Of a DNA stretch of 29,697 nt, positions 10,301-19,428 are shown piece by piece. The notes beneath the pieces were generated by a model. It did not search any database and was not told the DNA's origin. It was given only the letters and a program-made list of their open reading frames with translations. The stretch comes from Candidatus Babelota bacterium. Its GTDB lineage: Bacteria > Babelota > Babeliae > Babelales > Babelaceae. The translations under genes and the position numbers were made by a program. Location: positions 1 to 29,697 of the forward strand of contig PRDV01000027.1 in assembly GCA_003174035.1 (NCBI GenBank), written 5' to 3'. How positions within the stretch are numbered: position 1 is the first letter of the stretch; the number at the start of each line of letters is the position of its first letter.

Positions 10301-13088
10301 CTATTTCATGCGAAAGCATTACCGGGGCGTGCATTTTTACAAGCAAAGTATGTGGCGCACCAAATCCAAACAGTTGTCGCACAAACCGACCTGCCGCTTC
10401 TTCGCGACCCGGTATGCTTGGCATCTCCTTAAAGTAGATACCGTATTGCCTATGCATTAAAATAGGATCTTGCACCGTTGCGCGCGCAACGGTATGAGTA
10501 GCCCCTTCAAAAACAACTTTCTTAAATTTTCCCGGAGATTCAAATAACTGTTTTGCGACATCCATTGGTAGTAACCGTTCACGCCCTTCACAATCAAGTA
10601 CAAGTGCATTTTTACGCTTCTCTGTCATCTCTGGAACGATATTTTCGAGGCACAGCACCCATGCTACTTCATGATTTCTATCGAGTAACTTATTAAAAGC
10701 AACCAGATCTTTGCTGGAAGCAGATGTAGATTGCAAGACACTTTTATAATAAGAAAGAGCATTTTCTGGAGCACAGCGAACAGCACCTTCGTGAATCAAC
10801 AGTCTTACATGCTTGCGCTTTTTCTTTCTCAATGCAAGATCTAAAACTGTTTCACTTTTGCCTCCCTTTCGCTCCCAGCTATTTTGACATAAAATTGTTG
10901 CAAAATCGCTAGGAATAGCTTCCAAACTTTTATCTTTTCTAATATTCGAATGTATCTTTCGAAGCTTTTCAATTAAAAGAGAAACAAACTCAAAAGAGTA
11001 GTCTGCACGGATAGCTACATAAATTATATCGTTAAGCCTATCAGCTCTATACGATTCACCTTTATCTTCTACTCCGTTTTCAATAAACCACGTCAATGCT
11101 GACGGATCCGTTTTAGCTTCAACTATAGCTGAGAATTTACCGTGACAATCATCCCAACTATTATGTAACGTCCCTTTCTCCTTAGCCGCCAAAAATTCCG
11201 GCTTAAATGCACTATATATGCTCTTTAAAAATGAAGCTATTTTCTTCTTTTGGTTTAATGTGATTAAATCAACTCTTTGAAGAAAATGTTTGACGAGCTC
11301 AGAAACAGTATACCGTTTTACGGTCTGATTGGGTGGTGGTATTTTAGCTAACAGTTCCTTTATTTTGACGCCATGAATCAACTCATCAAGATCTACGCAA
11401 TCTTCTATATATACTTTTTTGTCAGCTCCCTTTTGATAAATAGCCTTAAAGAAGGTCTCGATCACATTATCCTTATTGATATGTTCCTTATAATATTTAG
11501 CAACAATGGGATACAAGAGATTCAATAACTGGAAATGTGTCGCGCCTTTATGAGATGCTACATATTTTTGTAATTTCTTTATATTTGTCCGCATTTCTTG
11601 AATCATTTCAAAACTAAAAGTAATGGGCAGCCCTAAAGCTTCTGTATAAAGATGATCTGAAAGGAAGGGTTCCTTGGCATAATCAGAGGTTAAGAAGAAA
11701 TTATCTTTAAAAGCGTTATACCGCTGTTCCTGGTACCTGAGTAACTCCAACCACTGAAAGATACAGAGATCCGCGTCTAAGTCAGTAATGGCTTTTATTA
11801 CCTTTTTTGAAACTGGTTTGCTCATCGCAGGCAACAGAAATAAAATATTTTTAATTGAGACAAGATGCTTAAATTCTCGATCTGCTTTGCCTTCTTTTTT
11901 AAATACCCCTGTCTTTTGTAGGGGACCTGCAAAGGCCACATCATTATCAATGCCAACCAAAAGGGCTGGATTCTGCGTTACCATGAGATTATCTGGCTTA
12001 AAGTCGGCTTGCAAGGTAAGTAAATTAAGAACTACTTGCTCACTAAAGCTATCCAGATTAAACGTTGCACCTTTCTCCTGATTTTCAATAAATTCATCGA
12101 GCGATACTCCCGGCACGTGATGAGAGGCCTGCAAAACGGTAGCATACTTTCTTTGCACAAAAAATCTCTGCCACTGTGGATTTTTAGAAAAAAAATCGGT
12201 TACAGAAACACCTGCCTGCAGCGCTTTAGAATATACCTCCTTGATGGGAGAATCCTCTGCAAGCTCCCACGTATCTATACCGCTTACCGTAACCAGCGAG
12301 CTTGCAGCCTGTCCATGACCAAAAAGGAGATACGAAAACCAATAGACCGCAGCCTCATAACCCACCGCAAGTTCTGTTTCTGAATGCGCCTTAAAATGCA
12401 CCCCTTCTTTCTTTTCTGCGTCGACCAGAGAACATACAGCGTGAGCACCTTTTTCATTTCTTTTCTCAAAAGTACAAATACCTCCTGAACTGAATCCTGA
12501 AAGGCTCGTAATTTTAAGTGCCATAGTTTGGCTCATGCGATAAGACCTTAATAATCCGCCCATACCAGCATCTTCAGTTAATAACAATGCTTTTGGCAAT
12601 AGCAGCTCGTCTTTGCTAACCGAATCGTCGTTATAGTGCACTATGAACTTTCTATAATCTTTAATTACCGGTTTCAGCACATCTCTAAACACTGCATGTT
12701 TTCTATAAAATGCTTCTAAATGTGACACAAATTGTTCGAGGGCCTCGATAGCTTTGCCGCGCTGAGTAGAAGATGTGAGCCGTAGCAGCCAATCCTCAGG
12801 CTGAATCAGTTTCTGTAAAATAGCATCTATTTGCGCTTTTAAATCATCTTGATCTTTTAATTTCTGAGTATGTTGCACAAGAAAATCTCTCGCATACTGA
12901 ACGGTGTTTAACCTGGCCTGCGTATGTTTGAGAATCAAACACAAGAGTTGCTCTTTATCAGCAGGAAAAATAGATGTTGTCTGGTCAGTAAGGTCCGTTG
13001 CCGTTTGGTCTATAACCGATTCCATAGCAAACGTGCAATTGGTAAGCATTAGCCAAAGATGGCCCACCCTAGATAACTTCTTTAACAT
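7380..13088 (-). CDS. Exported tandem kinase-like / ankyrin / LRR / Sel1 protein (1902 aa)
   Basis: The start ATG at 13088 has GGGAG at 13097-13101, 8 bases upstream. The signal peptide runs to residue 21 (TNCTFA, then MESV). A helical region with QPEDWL follows. Kinase-like module 1 has Lys233 (VHFKA), a YEAAVYWFSYLLFGHGQAAS helix, Asp362 in QADFKPDN and a GIDNDVAF metal-site-like motif. A degenerate ankyrin unit lies at about 740-770 (TVLDLALRKKKRKHVRLLIHEGA). Module 2 has Lys887 (YFKEMPSIPG), REEAAGRFVRQLFG, Asp967 in NPEDGKPNN and Asp990 in VDNDHGF. A CC-type LRR block spans about 1259-1400, with Sel1/TPR-like units near 1558-1592 and 1691-1724. The C-terminus ends in a short helix (AFEDFLGKKEKKE) shared with the paralogues. 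Its stop overlaps the start of the next gene. The kinase fold is inferred from motif order; the repeats suggest protein binding in a host. Confidence 0.94.
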   Translation of the reverse strand: MLKKLSRVGHLWLMLTNCTFAMESVIDQTATDLTDQTTSIFPADKEQLLCLILKHTQARLNTVQYARDFLVQHTQKLKDQDDLKAQIDAILQKLIQPEDWLLRLTSSTQRGKAIEALEQFVSHLEAFYRKHAVFRDVLKPVIKDYRKFIVHYNDDSVSKDELLLPKALLLTEDAGMGGLLRSYRMSQTMALKITSLSGFSSGGICTFEKRNEKGAHAVCSLVDAEKKEGVHFKAHSETELAVGYEAAVYWFSYLLFGHGQAASSLVTVSGIDTWELAEDSPIKEVYSKALQAGVSVTDFFSKNPQWQRFFVQRKYATVLQASHHVPGVSLDEFIENQEKGATFNLDSFSEQVVLNLLTLQADFKPDNLMVTQNPALLVGIDNDVAFAGPLQKTGVFKKEGKADREFKHLVSIKNILFLLPAMSKPVSKKVIKAITDLDADLCIFQWLELLRYQEQRYNAFKDNFFLTSDYAKEPFLSDHLYTEALGLPITFSFEMIQEMRTNIKKLQKYVASHKGATHFQLLNLLYPIVAKYYKEHINKDNVIETFFKAIYQKGADKKVYIEDCVDLDELIHGVKIKELLAKIPPPNQTVKRYTVSELVKHFLQRVDLITLNQKKKIASFLKSIYSAFKPEFLAAKEKGTLHNSWDDCHGKFSAIVEAKTDPSALTWFIENGVEDKGESYRADRLNDIIYVAIRADYSFEFVSLLIEKLRKIHSNIRKDKSLEAIPSDFATILCQNSWERKGGKSETVLDLALRKKKRKHVRLLIHEGAVRCAPENALSYYKSVLQSTSASSKDLVAFNKLLDRNHEVAWVLCLENIVPEMTEKRKNALVLDCEGRERLLPMDVAKQLFESPGKFKKVVFEGATHTVARATVQDPILMHRQYGIYFKEMPSIPGREEAAGRFVRQLFGFGAPHTLLVKMHAPVMLSHEIEGPTLAEAFKDKSPRLEKLNKKNISGLIIAAMLINPEDGKPNNIVVTKDDGSDSYSLSIVDNDHGFIDSLVRHKRKLSETVGAVALRVKTILFCFDQMKEPVHPDIRNKLLSIEVLPFLEQWAGDLATVHAQYLALFSEADHAAYLDDDCVTQGVPFRNDTIINLYNKFELLQNILRDEPKCSHIELLCKLEPDLGKIYSDALMLNQSPLARWEQVDGPSYKKTLSGTYTTLSKAGTVLPSGRILGEKSLLQLVKEAEDFTAKEALEQLKKKLRKDNHEVVQQLLKNIRQGDSSFEEEVVSVRHWEKLLENPGISLDTKQQKALLGVLQGQQFTHLTLRHLPAVMQSWFSNLDYSHVIKLDLRSCQKLTDIVSICKRASRLEELNLGGITTLISFADASGLQETDLELFKLKNLSLLGCTNLKTIKIAAPFLRYLNISSCPLISSYILDGIIHVSREIAKLDCKDSGVEDASVREALPQLTTADLSSLASGNPNIWFLESSTFGFTKKEGLKKATVEDTWLLLYQLYRIGNYFELGADFEKYTIVDAASYRAEMSGAISNLHELEKNRERWRLRAFSRHRKKALPYLKDALKVGDRSYAQALLAEFEQDKVEEALVEYRLLYETDTFKRAECAYRLAELIKNGVDRQSTMPQAIKLYRKIYSKIGFNFLHYLNTNCDIIRDEKLFLKTKALPESPVDLRRAFRIYTFLMNVVKDTEYEKSIPLYKTLFKFFTKEVLTLKALKNHLKTKFHFMEFLQIAAEEGMPIAIYNLALCYQHGFVVDKNMDKSDQLILRFLELKFRKLPYAWDTASKYPRIVVALFMDVQSKKQVDALLLEIDVKDREKFCRCIDDCVAGQAMYVGCPVLEYTILQMRVHGNSKFRTFVNSGKSLFVNPDSFLCSPYITQFMGKDMEEDDFREIQEIYSTEQIIEILKFLKIKSPSDGKLFKTDEFSSETVLKNIKAFEDFLGKKEKKE

Positions 13089-13281
13089 ATTCGTAACTCC
13101 CGTGAACTTTATAAGCTAGCCTCTACTTTTTCCTCCAATAGTAAGCATAAACCAAGCTCTACCAATTTCAGTCTTTATCTGAACTGTGTTCTTCCCGCTT
13201 CAATGTGATTTTGCTGCATGTGCTTTGAGTTTTACAAAATTATTAGAAATCCTCTGGCTTGTATCTTGAGAAGGGATCAGA

Positions 13282-13416
13282 TTAGCCCTTTTTTAATTCA
13301 TCAATTATTGCTTTTCTTTTTTTAGAAACTCTATAGCTTTGGATGGCTATTGCTACACTGAAACCAAATATAATGAGTATTGTTACCTGACAAAGCAGGA
13401 TGCCTCCCTCCCACAT
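13282..13416 (-). CDS. 44-residue single-pass membrane microprotein
   Basis: ATG at 13416 to TAA at 13282. A strong GGGAG ribosome site lies at 13424-13428, 7 bases before the ATG, and a plausible promoter sits about 110 bases upstream. Residues about 6-26 form one hydrophobic segment (ILLCQVTILIIFGFSVAIAI). A strongly basic tail follows (YRVSKKRKAIIDELKKG), which would place the C-terminus in the cytoplasm by the positive-inside rule. The topology resembles small accessory subunits such as CcmD, but nothing nearby supports cytochrome biogenesis and I do not assign a family. It is the only gene here without a cleavable signal peptide or repeat domains, and it sits between two giant paralogues. 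It could be a chance frame; the ribosome site and coherent membrane-protein composition argue otherwise. Confidence 0.6.
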   Translation of the reverse strand: MWEGGILLCQVTILIIFGFSVAIAIQSYRVSKKRKAIIDELKKG

Positions 13417-13524
13417 AATCGCTCTCCCTTTTTATCCGTAACTAAAATAACACGACTCCCTTGGAAAAAGTGGTGTTTCTACTTTTAGCCTTTTGATGAG
13501 AACCCTCTCCTTTTTTTCTTAAAA

Positions 13525-13553
13525 ACTATAGAGGCAAAAAACAAAATTTGCAA
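13525..13553 (-). promoter_or_regulatory. Candidate sigma70-type promoter ahead of the microprotein gene
   Basis: On the minus strand TTGCAA (13548-13553, 4 of 6 to consensus) and TATAGT (13525-13530, 5 of 6) are separated by 17 bases, the optimal spacing. Transcription would start near 13517, giving a leader of about 100 bases before the microprotein ATG. It could also drive the two giant genes downstream, since no terminator is obvious between them. Prediction by eye only. Confidence 0.45.
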
Positions 13554-13589
13554 GTCTACATCAACGTTATAGTATAGAATATACGATGC

Positions 13590-16500
13590 TCAATCATCTT
13601 TTACCGCCTTCTTTGAATTACTTTTTGATAAAAATTCTTCCAATGCTGCACCATTTCTGCACATTTTTTTAGCTGCACGTTCATCATAGCCATGTTCATT
13701 TTCAATAGGAAATGTCAATTGTATAAACTGTGAAAGGTGAGTAATCTGATCTTGCGTAAGCTCTTTTGCGATTGCCTCAAAATCGATCTTCTTTGACTTT
13801 TTACTCATAAAATTCATCAGATAGGGCGAATAGAATATGGATTCACGATGATCAATTATTATTACGCCTGTTGAAAATTCGCTCACCTTCTTTAGAAAAT
13901 TCGTACTTTCCGTTGAGCCGGGGTCAACCATTGCCATATTATACGTCAATAGTGGAGCCTTAGATCCACGGCTCCATGCAGTTACAATCGAATTAACTCG
14001 TTGGAGTATCTCAAGAAGACTGTCCCATTCATCTGCATTATTCTTTTTAATAGCATCAATTTCCGCCGGACTCATGATATCCATGAAGAATCTTATAATG
14101 AGATCCGGCTTCGTCTGAGTAATCTCGTGATCCATAATTAAAGCAGGAATTTTTAACTCCTCTAAAAATTCTAGCATCACCGATAAAAATTTCTTGTACC
14201 AGGTCACTGCTTTTTTTCGATCTTTTTTCACACCTATACCGTGATCATAAGCAAGAGCTAAATTATAAGGAGCAACTGGCATCTCGCAATCCGCAGCTTT
14301 ATGTAAAAATTCTGTAAAATGAAACGTTGAAGCACTTAGTGTTGAAAGCTTAGATGCAGTAAGAATTTCTTTGATAAAAAATCTAAAGAGCGTTCTATAT
14401 ATTGGCACCGACTTATATAAAGCTTTGTGTTTTTTGATAGCACGGTAACGGTCTACCGTTTCACGCTCTGAGCTTGTAGCGCCAAAGAGGCAAAAGGTAT
14501 AAATGCCAAAGGCTTTATCTAAATCCACATTTGAAGACGGAATCTCGTGAGTGCGAACCATGAAGGTATCATCATGCGTAATAAGGTTATTAATATGGGC
14601 ATACAGTGGAAAAATAAAGTCAAATTTTTCATATGCTTTTTTAAATAACTTCACCGATGCAGCAATATCTGGGGCGGTTCCCTTGCCCAGTTTATAGCAC
14701 AAAGCGAGTCGATAACAGCCTTCTGCAGTGAACAAATATCTGTTAAAATCTTTTTCGTATGTATCGAACTTCTTAAATTGAAGAAATGCTTCTTCCAAGT
14801 TATTTTTACGTGCAGTCTCATATTCTGTCAATAGGGCTGATGCATAGAGGTTATTGTCTATCGTAGGTTTTTCTTTCACTTGAGTTCGTACCCTTTTTTT
14901 CCGGACAGGTGTACTGCTTTCATCAATCAAATGAGAAACAAATTCGTCACCCAATTCAAAATAATTACCCATCAGGCAGATCCCTCGAAGAGTATTTTGT
15001 ACAAAATCATCGATATCATCTAAGCTGAAAGCAACTCGTAGAAATCGATCGGCGTAAACTAAACTGAACAGTTTTTGTCTATCTGTTAAAGAACCCCCCT
15101 GAAAAGGAGCTTCTAAATCGGATGCAAGAAATTGAGGAAATAGTTCTCTGATCGGTCCGTAACCAATTCCTGAATTTTTACAATCAAGTTTTTCAATGTC
15201 ACGGCTCACTTTAATAATATCATCTAACATAGGACCACGTAGGGAGGGACACTCAGACACATTAAGATATTTTAAAAAAGGAGCAGCAATTTTAACTCTC
15301 TTTAGTTTTGTGCACCCAGAAAGGTTCAACCTTTTAAGCTTAAATAAGTTGAGATCATTTTCCTGTAAAGCTGATCGTGCACTTACATTGGTAAGCGTGG
15401 TAATTCCGCCAAGATTAAGCTCTTCCAATAGTTCCGTTCCTTTAACAATCGTGCCAATATCGGTTAATTGCTGGCAAGAGCGCAGATCTAATTTTGTTAT
15501 ATGCGATAGATCAAATCCAGTAAACCATGATGGTTGCACCTCGGGTACATGGCGTAAAACAAGGTGCGAAAAAGGAGGAATGTTTTGAATAAATTTTAAA
15601 ATTGCTTTCTGCTCCTTTACGTCAAAAATGCGGGATGGCCGCTCAAGAATTCGTTCCCACTGCCTAACACTTAAAGCTTCTTTTTTTACCGAAGAATCTT
15701 TTTCGCGTATGCGAGAAAGCAATTGTTGCACTATGCCTTCATTCTCAGCACTTAACTTTTCTTTTAATTTTTCAAGAGCTTGCACAGGAGTAAAATCTTC
15801 CCCATTGGTCACTACTTCGATCATATCTTTTGCTCCAGGAATCACTCCCGAATGCAAAATTGTACGCTGTTTTGTTGTGGTTACATAAGAGCCCGAAGTA
15901 GTTTTTGTATATGATGGACCATCTACACGTTCCCATCTGACAAGCGGGGTTTCGTCAATCTCAAGAGCCTGCTCATAAATTTTTCCAAGACCAGGCTCAA
16001 TCTGCTTTAATAGATCAAGGTGACTTATACGAGGATTCTCCTTTAAAATATTCTGCATCAAAACAAATTTATCGTAGAGCTTGAGAATCGTATCATCATA
16101 AAAGGGCACTCCTTGAGTAATAGATTTTTTCGCTAAATGTTTGGCATGCTCAGCATCAGTAAAAAGTTTTTGATATGCTTTATGTACCTGCGCTAACTCA
16201 AGAGCCCATTCTTCAAGAAATTGCATCACATCAATTTCTAATAAGCGCTGTCTAATAGCAGGGTGTACTGCCTCTTTCATAAGGTCAAAGCAGTACAAAA
16301 TCGTTTTTACCCGTAATACGATAGAGCTTTTTCCAAGCAAAGGCATTCGTTTTTCCCGCTCAAGCGGCGCAATAAAACCATGGTCATTATCAATAATTGA
16401 AAGACTATACAAATCTTCCCCAGCATTTTTTATAACCACAATGTTATTAGGCTTTCCATCTTCTGGATTAATAAGCATTGCAGCTATAATGAGACCGGAA

Positions 16501-19349
16501 ATATTTTTAGGGTCAAGCTTGTGTAAAATCGGGTTTTTTGACTTAAAAGCCTCCTCGAGAGTGGGACCCTCCATTTCATGAGAAAGCATTACCGGAGTTC
16601 CCATATTTATCAGCATAGTGTGGGGGGCTCCACATCCAAAGAGCTTACGCATAAATCTTCCGGCAGCTTCCTCTCTTCCTGGTATACCGGGTAACACCTT
16701 AAAGTAGATACCATGTGTTTTATGGGGAAATAATGTATCTTGCACTCGAGCTCGTGCTACAATATGGTTTGTTCCTTCGGTTACTACAGGGTTAAAGCTT
16801 TTTAAATCCTCTTTATACAGTTGCTTTCTCACTGCCCGCGGTAGTGAGCGCTGTATGCCATCACTTCCTTTTATGGGCAATTTCGCTGACGGTGGGTTAC
16901 CTTCAGGCAATAGGAGCTCTAAGCTCATACCCCATTCTATTGCTTGATTTCTGCGCAAAAGTCTTTCAAAAGCTGCTTTATCTTTAGCTGAATTTTGAGG
17001 AGCCTTCATGAGGTGGTAATAAGTAACTGCATTCTTGGGATTACAGGCATAAGCTCCCTGTTCAATGAGCAGTCTGAATTCTCTTCGCTTGCCTTTTTTC
17101 ATCGCCAAATCAAGAGCGGTAATGCCATTTTTATTTGTTCTATTTAATAACGCTGCCAATCTCCGTGTGCCATCCGAATCTTCCGACTCCTGCGATAACC
17201 CAGCATATTCTTCTTTGAGCTTTTCAAGTAAAAAGGTAATAAAGGAAACTGAAAGGTCCCTTTCTAAGCAATCGACTATAATATTTTCACTTTCTAAAAG
17301 TATCTCGGCTCCACCTTTTTCTATAAACCAACGGATCACCTCCTCATCTACGCCTGAATGGATCATAAGAGGAATAAGGATATTTTCTCCTGAATCGGCT
17401 ATATAGTCCCAACTTTCGTGCAACTCATTATTATCCTGCACATCCAGAAATTCTTGTTTAAACGCGATAGAGATCACTTTAAAAAATTCTGCCAACGTTT
17501 TTTTCTCATGCTTCTCAATAAGATCTGCCTGTCTGAGTAGAAATTTTGCTAATGATGAAACCGAATATCTTTTAACCGAGGCATCCGGTTCAGGCACCTT
17601 TTCCAGCAGAGTTCTCACTGTTTTGCCATGGATAATCTCATCTAAATCAACGCAATCTTCTACATAAATTCTCTTATCAACTTTCTTTTGATAGATGGCT
17701 TTAAAAAAAGTAGTTATCACATCCTTTTCTTTATCACAAAACGCCTTATAGTATCTTGCAACTACTGGTTGAACCAAACTAAACAGTTGCCAGTGAGTAG
17801 CTCCTTTATGAGATTTTAGGTATTTTTGTATCTTCTTAATATGTGCTTTTAATTCTGTAACAAATTCAATGCTCAAGGTTATTGGTAAGCATAAAGCGTC
17901 CCTATAATCATGCTCAGAAAGATATGGTTGATCTTTGAATGCACCATTTAAAAATGTACTTTTTTTAAATAGGAAATAACGCTGCTCCTGATCTTTTAAA
18001 AGCCCAAGCCAGGTGAGAATAAAAGTGTCAGGATCAATTTTTTCCACTGCTTTCCTGACCTTTTTAGAAACAGGAGCTTGCATCGCTGGCAAAAGAAATA
18101 ATATATTTTTAAGAGAAATGAGATGCTTAAATTCATGATCTGCTTTCAGGGGTCTTTTAAACACTTTCTGTTTCAACAGGGAACGATCAAAGGCAACATC
18201 ATTATCAATCCCGACCAGTGCTTCACTTGGATCATCGCCTACCATAAGATTATCAGGCTTAAAATCTGCCTGAAACGTTAATAGATTAAGTAGTACTTGC
18301 TCACTAAAACTATCCTCATCCAATGCAGTTACTTCACCCTTCTCTACCTGAGTTTCAATGAATTCATCTAGTGATGTGCCCGCAATATGCCGAGAGGCTT
18401 GCAATACCGTCGCGTAGCTCCTTTGTGTAAAATGTAGACGATCGCGAGGATTGCCTAAGAAAAATTCAGCCATGGTATTCTTTGCTTGCAGCGCTTTCGA
18501 AACCCGTTCCTTTATCGATGAATTTTCCGGAAGCTCATAGGTATCTATATTACTTATGGTTACCAATGAAGAAGCAGCCTGCCCATGCCCAAAAAGTACA
18601 TAGGAAAACCAGTAAATTGCTGCTTCGTAACCGACCATAAGCGCTTGTTCAGAATTAGCTTTAAAATGTACCCCTTCCTTTTTTTCCGCATCTATCAGAT
18701 GGCACACTGCATGTGCACCTTTTTCATTTCTTTTATCAAAAGTACACACGCCTCCTGAGCTAAAGCCGGTTAAACTCGTTATCTTTAGCGCCATTTCTTG
18801 ACTGATAAGATATGATCTAAGCATTTCACCATCCATTGCTGGAGATTCTGTGAACAAGATGGCTTTCGGAAGCAGTAAGAACTGCCGGTGGCCCGGATTA
18901 TCCTTATACTTTGACATAAATTCACGATATTTAAGAACAACCGGTTTCAGAACAGTTCTATAAAAATGATGTTCTCGGTAAAATTTTTCCAGCTCCCGAG
19001 CAAATAGTTCAAGCGAAAGAACTGCTTTATCAATTTGTTCCGTTGATGTTAATTTTTGTAGCCAATCTTCTGGTTGAATTAGATGTTCAAGAAGTTCATG
19101 TATCTGCAGAGCTAGTGGATTTTGAGCCTCCAGTTGTTTGCTATGCATCGTTAGAAAATCACGAGCATATTGAACAACATTTGGCTTGGCATCTGTAAAG
19201 TTCAAAATAAGGTGATGCAATTGCTGCTTATCTTGAGGAAATGCAAAATTTCTTGGTTCTGTAACAACTGAATCGGAAGTTTCTAAAACCGATTCCATGC
19301 CGTAGGCAGAGGTTATAGCGGCAACAAATACTATATATCCTATCTTCAT
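13590..19349 (-). CDS. Exported tandem kinase-like / ankyrin / LRR / Sel1 protein (1919 aa)
   Basis: I place the start at the ATG at 19349, giving the signal peptide MKIGYIVFVAAITSAYG before MESV. This matches the MKI start of the paralogue at 27432 and brings all motif positions into register. An upstream in-frame ATG at 19418, with a better-spaced AGGA at 19427-19430, would add 23 residues and lies 10 bases after the patatin stop. Domains: helical region with QPEDWL; kinase-like module 1 (Lys230 in VHFK, YEAAIYWFSYVLFGHG, Asp362 in QADFKPDN, IDND); ankyrin-like unit near 740-765; module 2 (Lys884, REEAAGRFMRKLFG, Asp964 in NPEDGKPNN, Asp987 in IDNDHGF); LRR block about 1256-1400; Sel1-like repeats near 1538-1572 and 1691-1723 (YNLALAYDHGIGVKKD); conserved short C-terminal helix. 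Probably secreted and host-directed; kinase activity is unproven, and the D-N-D site could instead support a related nucleotidyl or lipid transfer. Confidence 0.93.
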   Translation of the reverse strand: MKIGYIVFVAAITSAYGMESVLETSDSVVTEPRNFAFPQDKQQLHHLILNFTDAKPNVVQYARDFLTMHSKQLEAQNPLALQIHELLEHLIQPEDWLQKLTSTEQIDKAVLSLELFARELEKFYREHHFYRTVLKPVVLKYREFMSKYKDNPGHRQFLLLPKAILFTESPAMDGEMLRSYLISQEMALKITSLTGFSSGGVCTFDKRNEKGAHAVCHLIDAEKKEGVHFKANSEQALMVGYEAAIYWFSYVLFGHGQAASSLVTISNIDTYELPENSSIKERVSKALQAKNTMAEFFLGNPRDRLHFTQRSYATVLQASRHIAGTSLDEFIETQVEKGEVTALDEDSFSEQVLLNLLTFQADFKPDNLMVGDDPSEALVGIDNDVAFDRSLLKQKVFKRPLKADHEFKHLISLKNILFLLPAMQAPVSKKVRKAVEKIDPDTFILTWLGLLKDQEQRYFLFKKSTFLNGAFKDQPYLSEHDYRDALCLPITLSIEFVTELKAHIKKIQKYLKSHKGATHWQLFSLVQPVVARYYKAFCDKEKDVITTFFKAIYQKKVDKRIYVEDCVDLDEIIHGKTVRTLLEKVPEPDASVKRYSVSSLAKFLLRQADLIEKHEKKTLAEFFKVISIAFKQEFLDVQDNNELHESWDYIADSGENILIPLMIHSGVDEEVIRWFIEKGGAEILLESENIIVDCLERDLSVSFITFLLEKLKEEYAGLSQESEDSDGTRRLAALLNRTNKNGITALDLAMKKGKRREFRLLIEQGAYACNPKNAVTYYHLMKAPQNSAKDKAAFERLLRRNQAIEWGMSLELLLPEGNPPSAKLPIKGSDGIQRSLPRAVRKQLYKEDLKSFNPVVTEGTNHIVARARVQDTLFPHKTHGIYFKVLPGIPGREEAAGRFMRKLFGCGAPHTMLINMGTPVMLSHEMEGPTLEEAFKSKNPILHKLDPKNISGLIIAAMLINPEDGKPNNIVVIKNAGEDLYSLSIIDNDHGFIAPLEREKRMPLLGKSSIVLRVKTILYCFDLMKEAVHPAIRQRLLEIDVMQFLEEWALELAQVHKAYQKLFTDAEHAKHLAKKSITQGVPFYDDTILKLYDKFVLMQNILKENPRISHLDLLKQIEPGLGKIYEQALEIDETPLVRWERVDGPSYTKTTSGSYVTTTKQRTILHSGVIPGAKDMIEVVTNGEDFTPVQALEKLKEKLSAENEGIVQQLLSRIREKDSSVKKEALSVRQWERILERPSRIFDVKEQKAILKFIQNIPPFSHLVLRHVPEVQPSWFTGFDLSHITKLDLRSCQQLTDIGTIVKGTELLEELNLGGITTLTNVSARSALQENDLNLFKLKRLNLSGCTKLKRVKIAAPFLKYLNVSECPSLRGPMLDDIIKVSRDIEKLDCKNSGIGYGPIRELFPQFLASDLEAPFQGGSLTDRQKLFSLVYADRFLRVAFSLDDIDDFVQNTLRGICLMGNYFELGDEFVSHLIDESSTPVRKKRVRTQVKEKPTIDNNLYASALLTEYETARKNNLEEAFLQFKKFDTYEKDFNRYLFTAEGCYRLALCYKLGKGTAPDIAASVKLFKKAYEKFDFIFPLYAHINNLITHDDTFMVRTHEIPSSNVDLDKAFGIYTFCLFGATSSERETVDRYRAIKKHKALYKSVPIYRTLFRFFIKEILTASKLSTLSASTFHFTEFLHKAADCEMPVAPYNLALAYDHGIGVKKDRKKAVTWYKKFLSVMLEFLEELKIPALIMDHEITQTKPDLIIRFFMDIMSPAEIDAIKKNNADEWDSLLEILQRVNSIVTAWSRGSKAPLLTYNMAMVDPGSTESTNFLKKVSEFSTGVIIIDHRESIFYSPYLMNFMSKKSKKIDFEAIAKELTQDQITHLSQFIQLTFPIENEHGYDERAAKKMCRNGAALEEFLSKSNSKKAVKDD

Positions 19350-19428
19350 GCAACTTCTCAATCCTTTCACTTTTAGCAAACCACCAAGCTCCTTGCCATG
19401 AAAAATGAAGGCGTACATGATGGTCTTC

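Larger units (their letters stand above)
13089..13589. other. 501-base gap between giant genes, largest in the window
   Basis: This stretch between the stop at 13590 and the ATG at 13088 holds the microprotein gene (13282-13416), a sigma70-like promoter (13525-13553) and ribosome sites. The 193 bases between the microprotein stop and the next ATG contain only weak promoter-like pairs on the minus strand (for example TTGGTA, 16 bases, TACTAT). An imperfect AAGGG/CCCTT hairpin straddles the end of the microprotein gene without a T tract. No convincing intrinsic terminator is seen, so the downstream genes may be partly co-transcribed. Confidence 0.6.

Noticed and set aside
13109..13138. Promoter-like pair TTGGAG, 18 bases, TTATAA before the gene at 13088
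   Set aside because: Transcription would start inside the ribosome site, leaving no usable leader.
15196..15588. 130-codon plus-strand open frame
   Set aside because: It lies opposite the LRR block of the minus-strand gene at 13590-19349, whose protein is clearly conserved. It has no ribosome site and a low-complexity product. The other plus-strand frames in the window are shadows of the same kind.
19350..19418. 23-codon N-terminal extension of the 1919-residue protein
   Set aside because: The ATG at 19418 has a well-spaced AGGA, but the extension has no counterpart in the paralogues and precedes a complete signal peptide starting MKI, as in the paralogue at 27432. It remains a possible alternative start.
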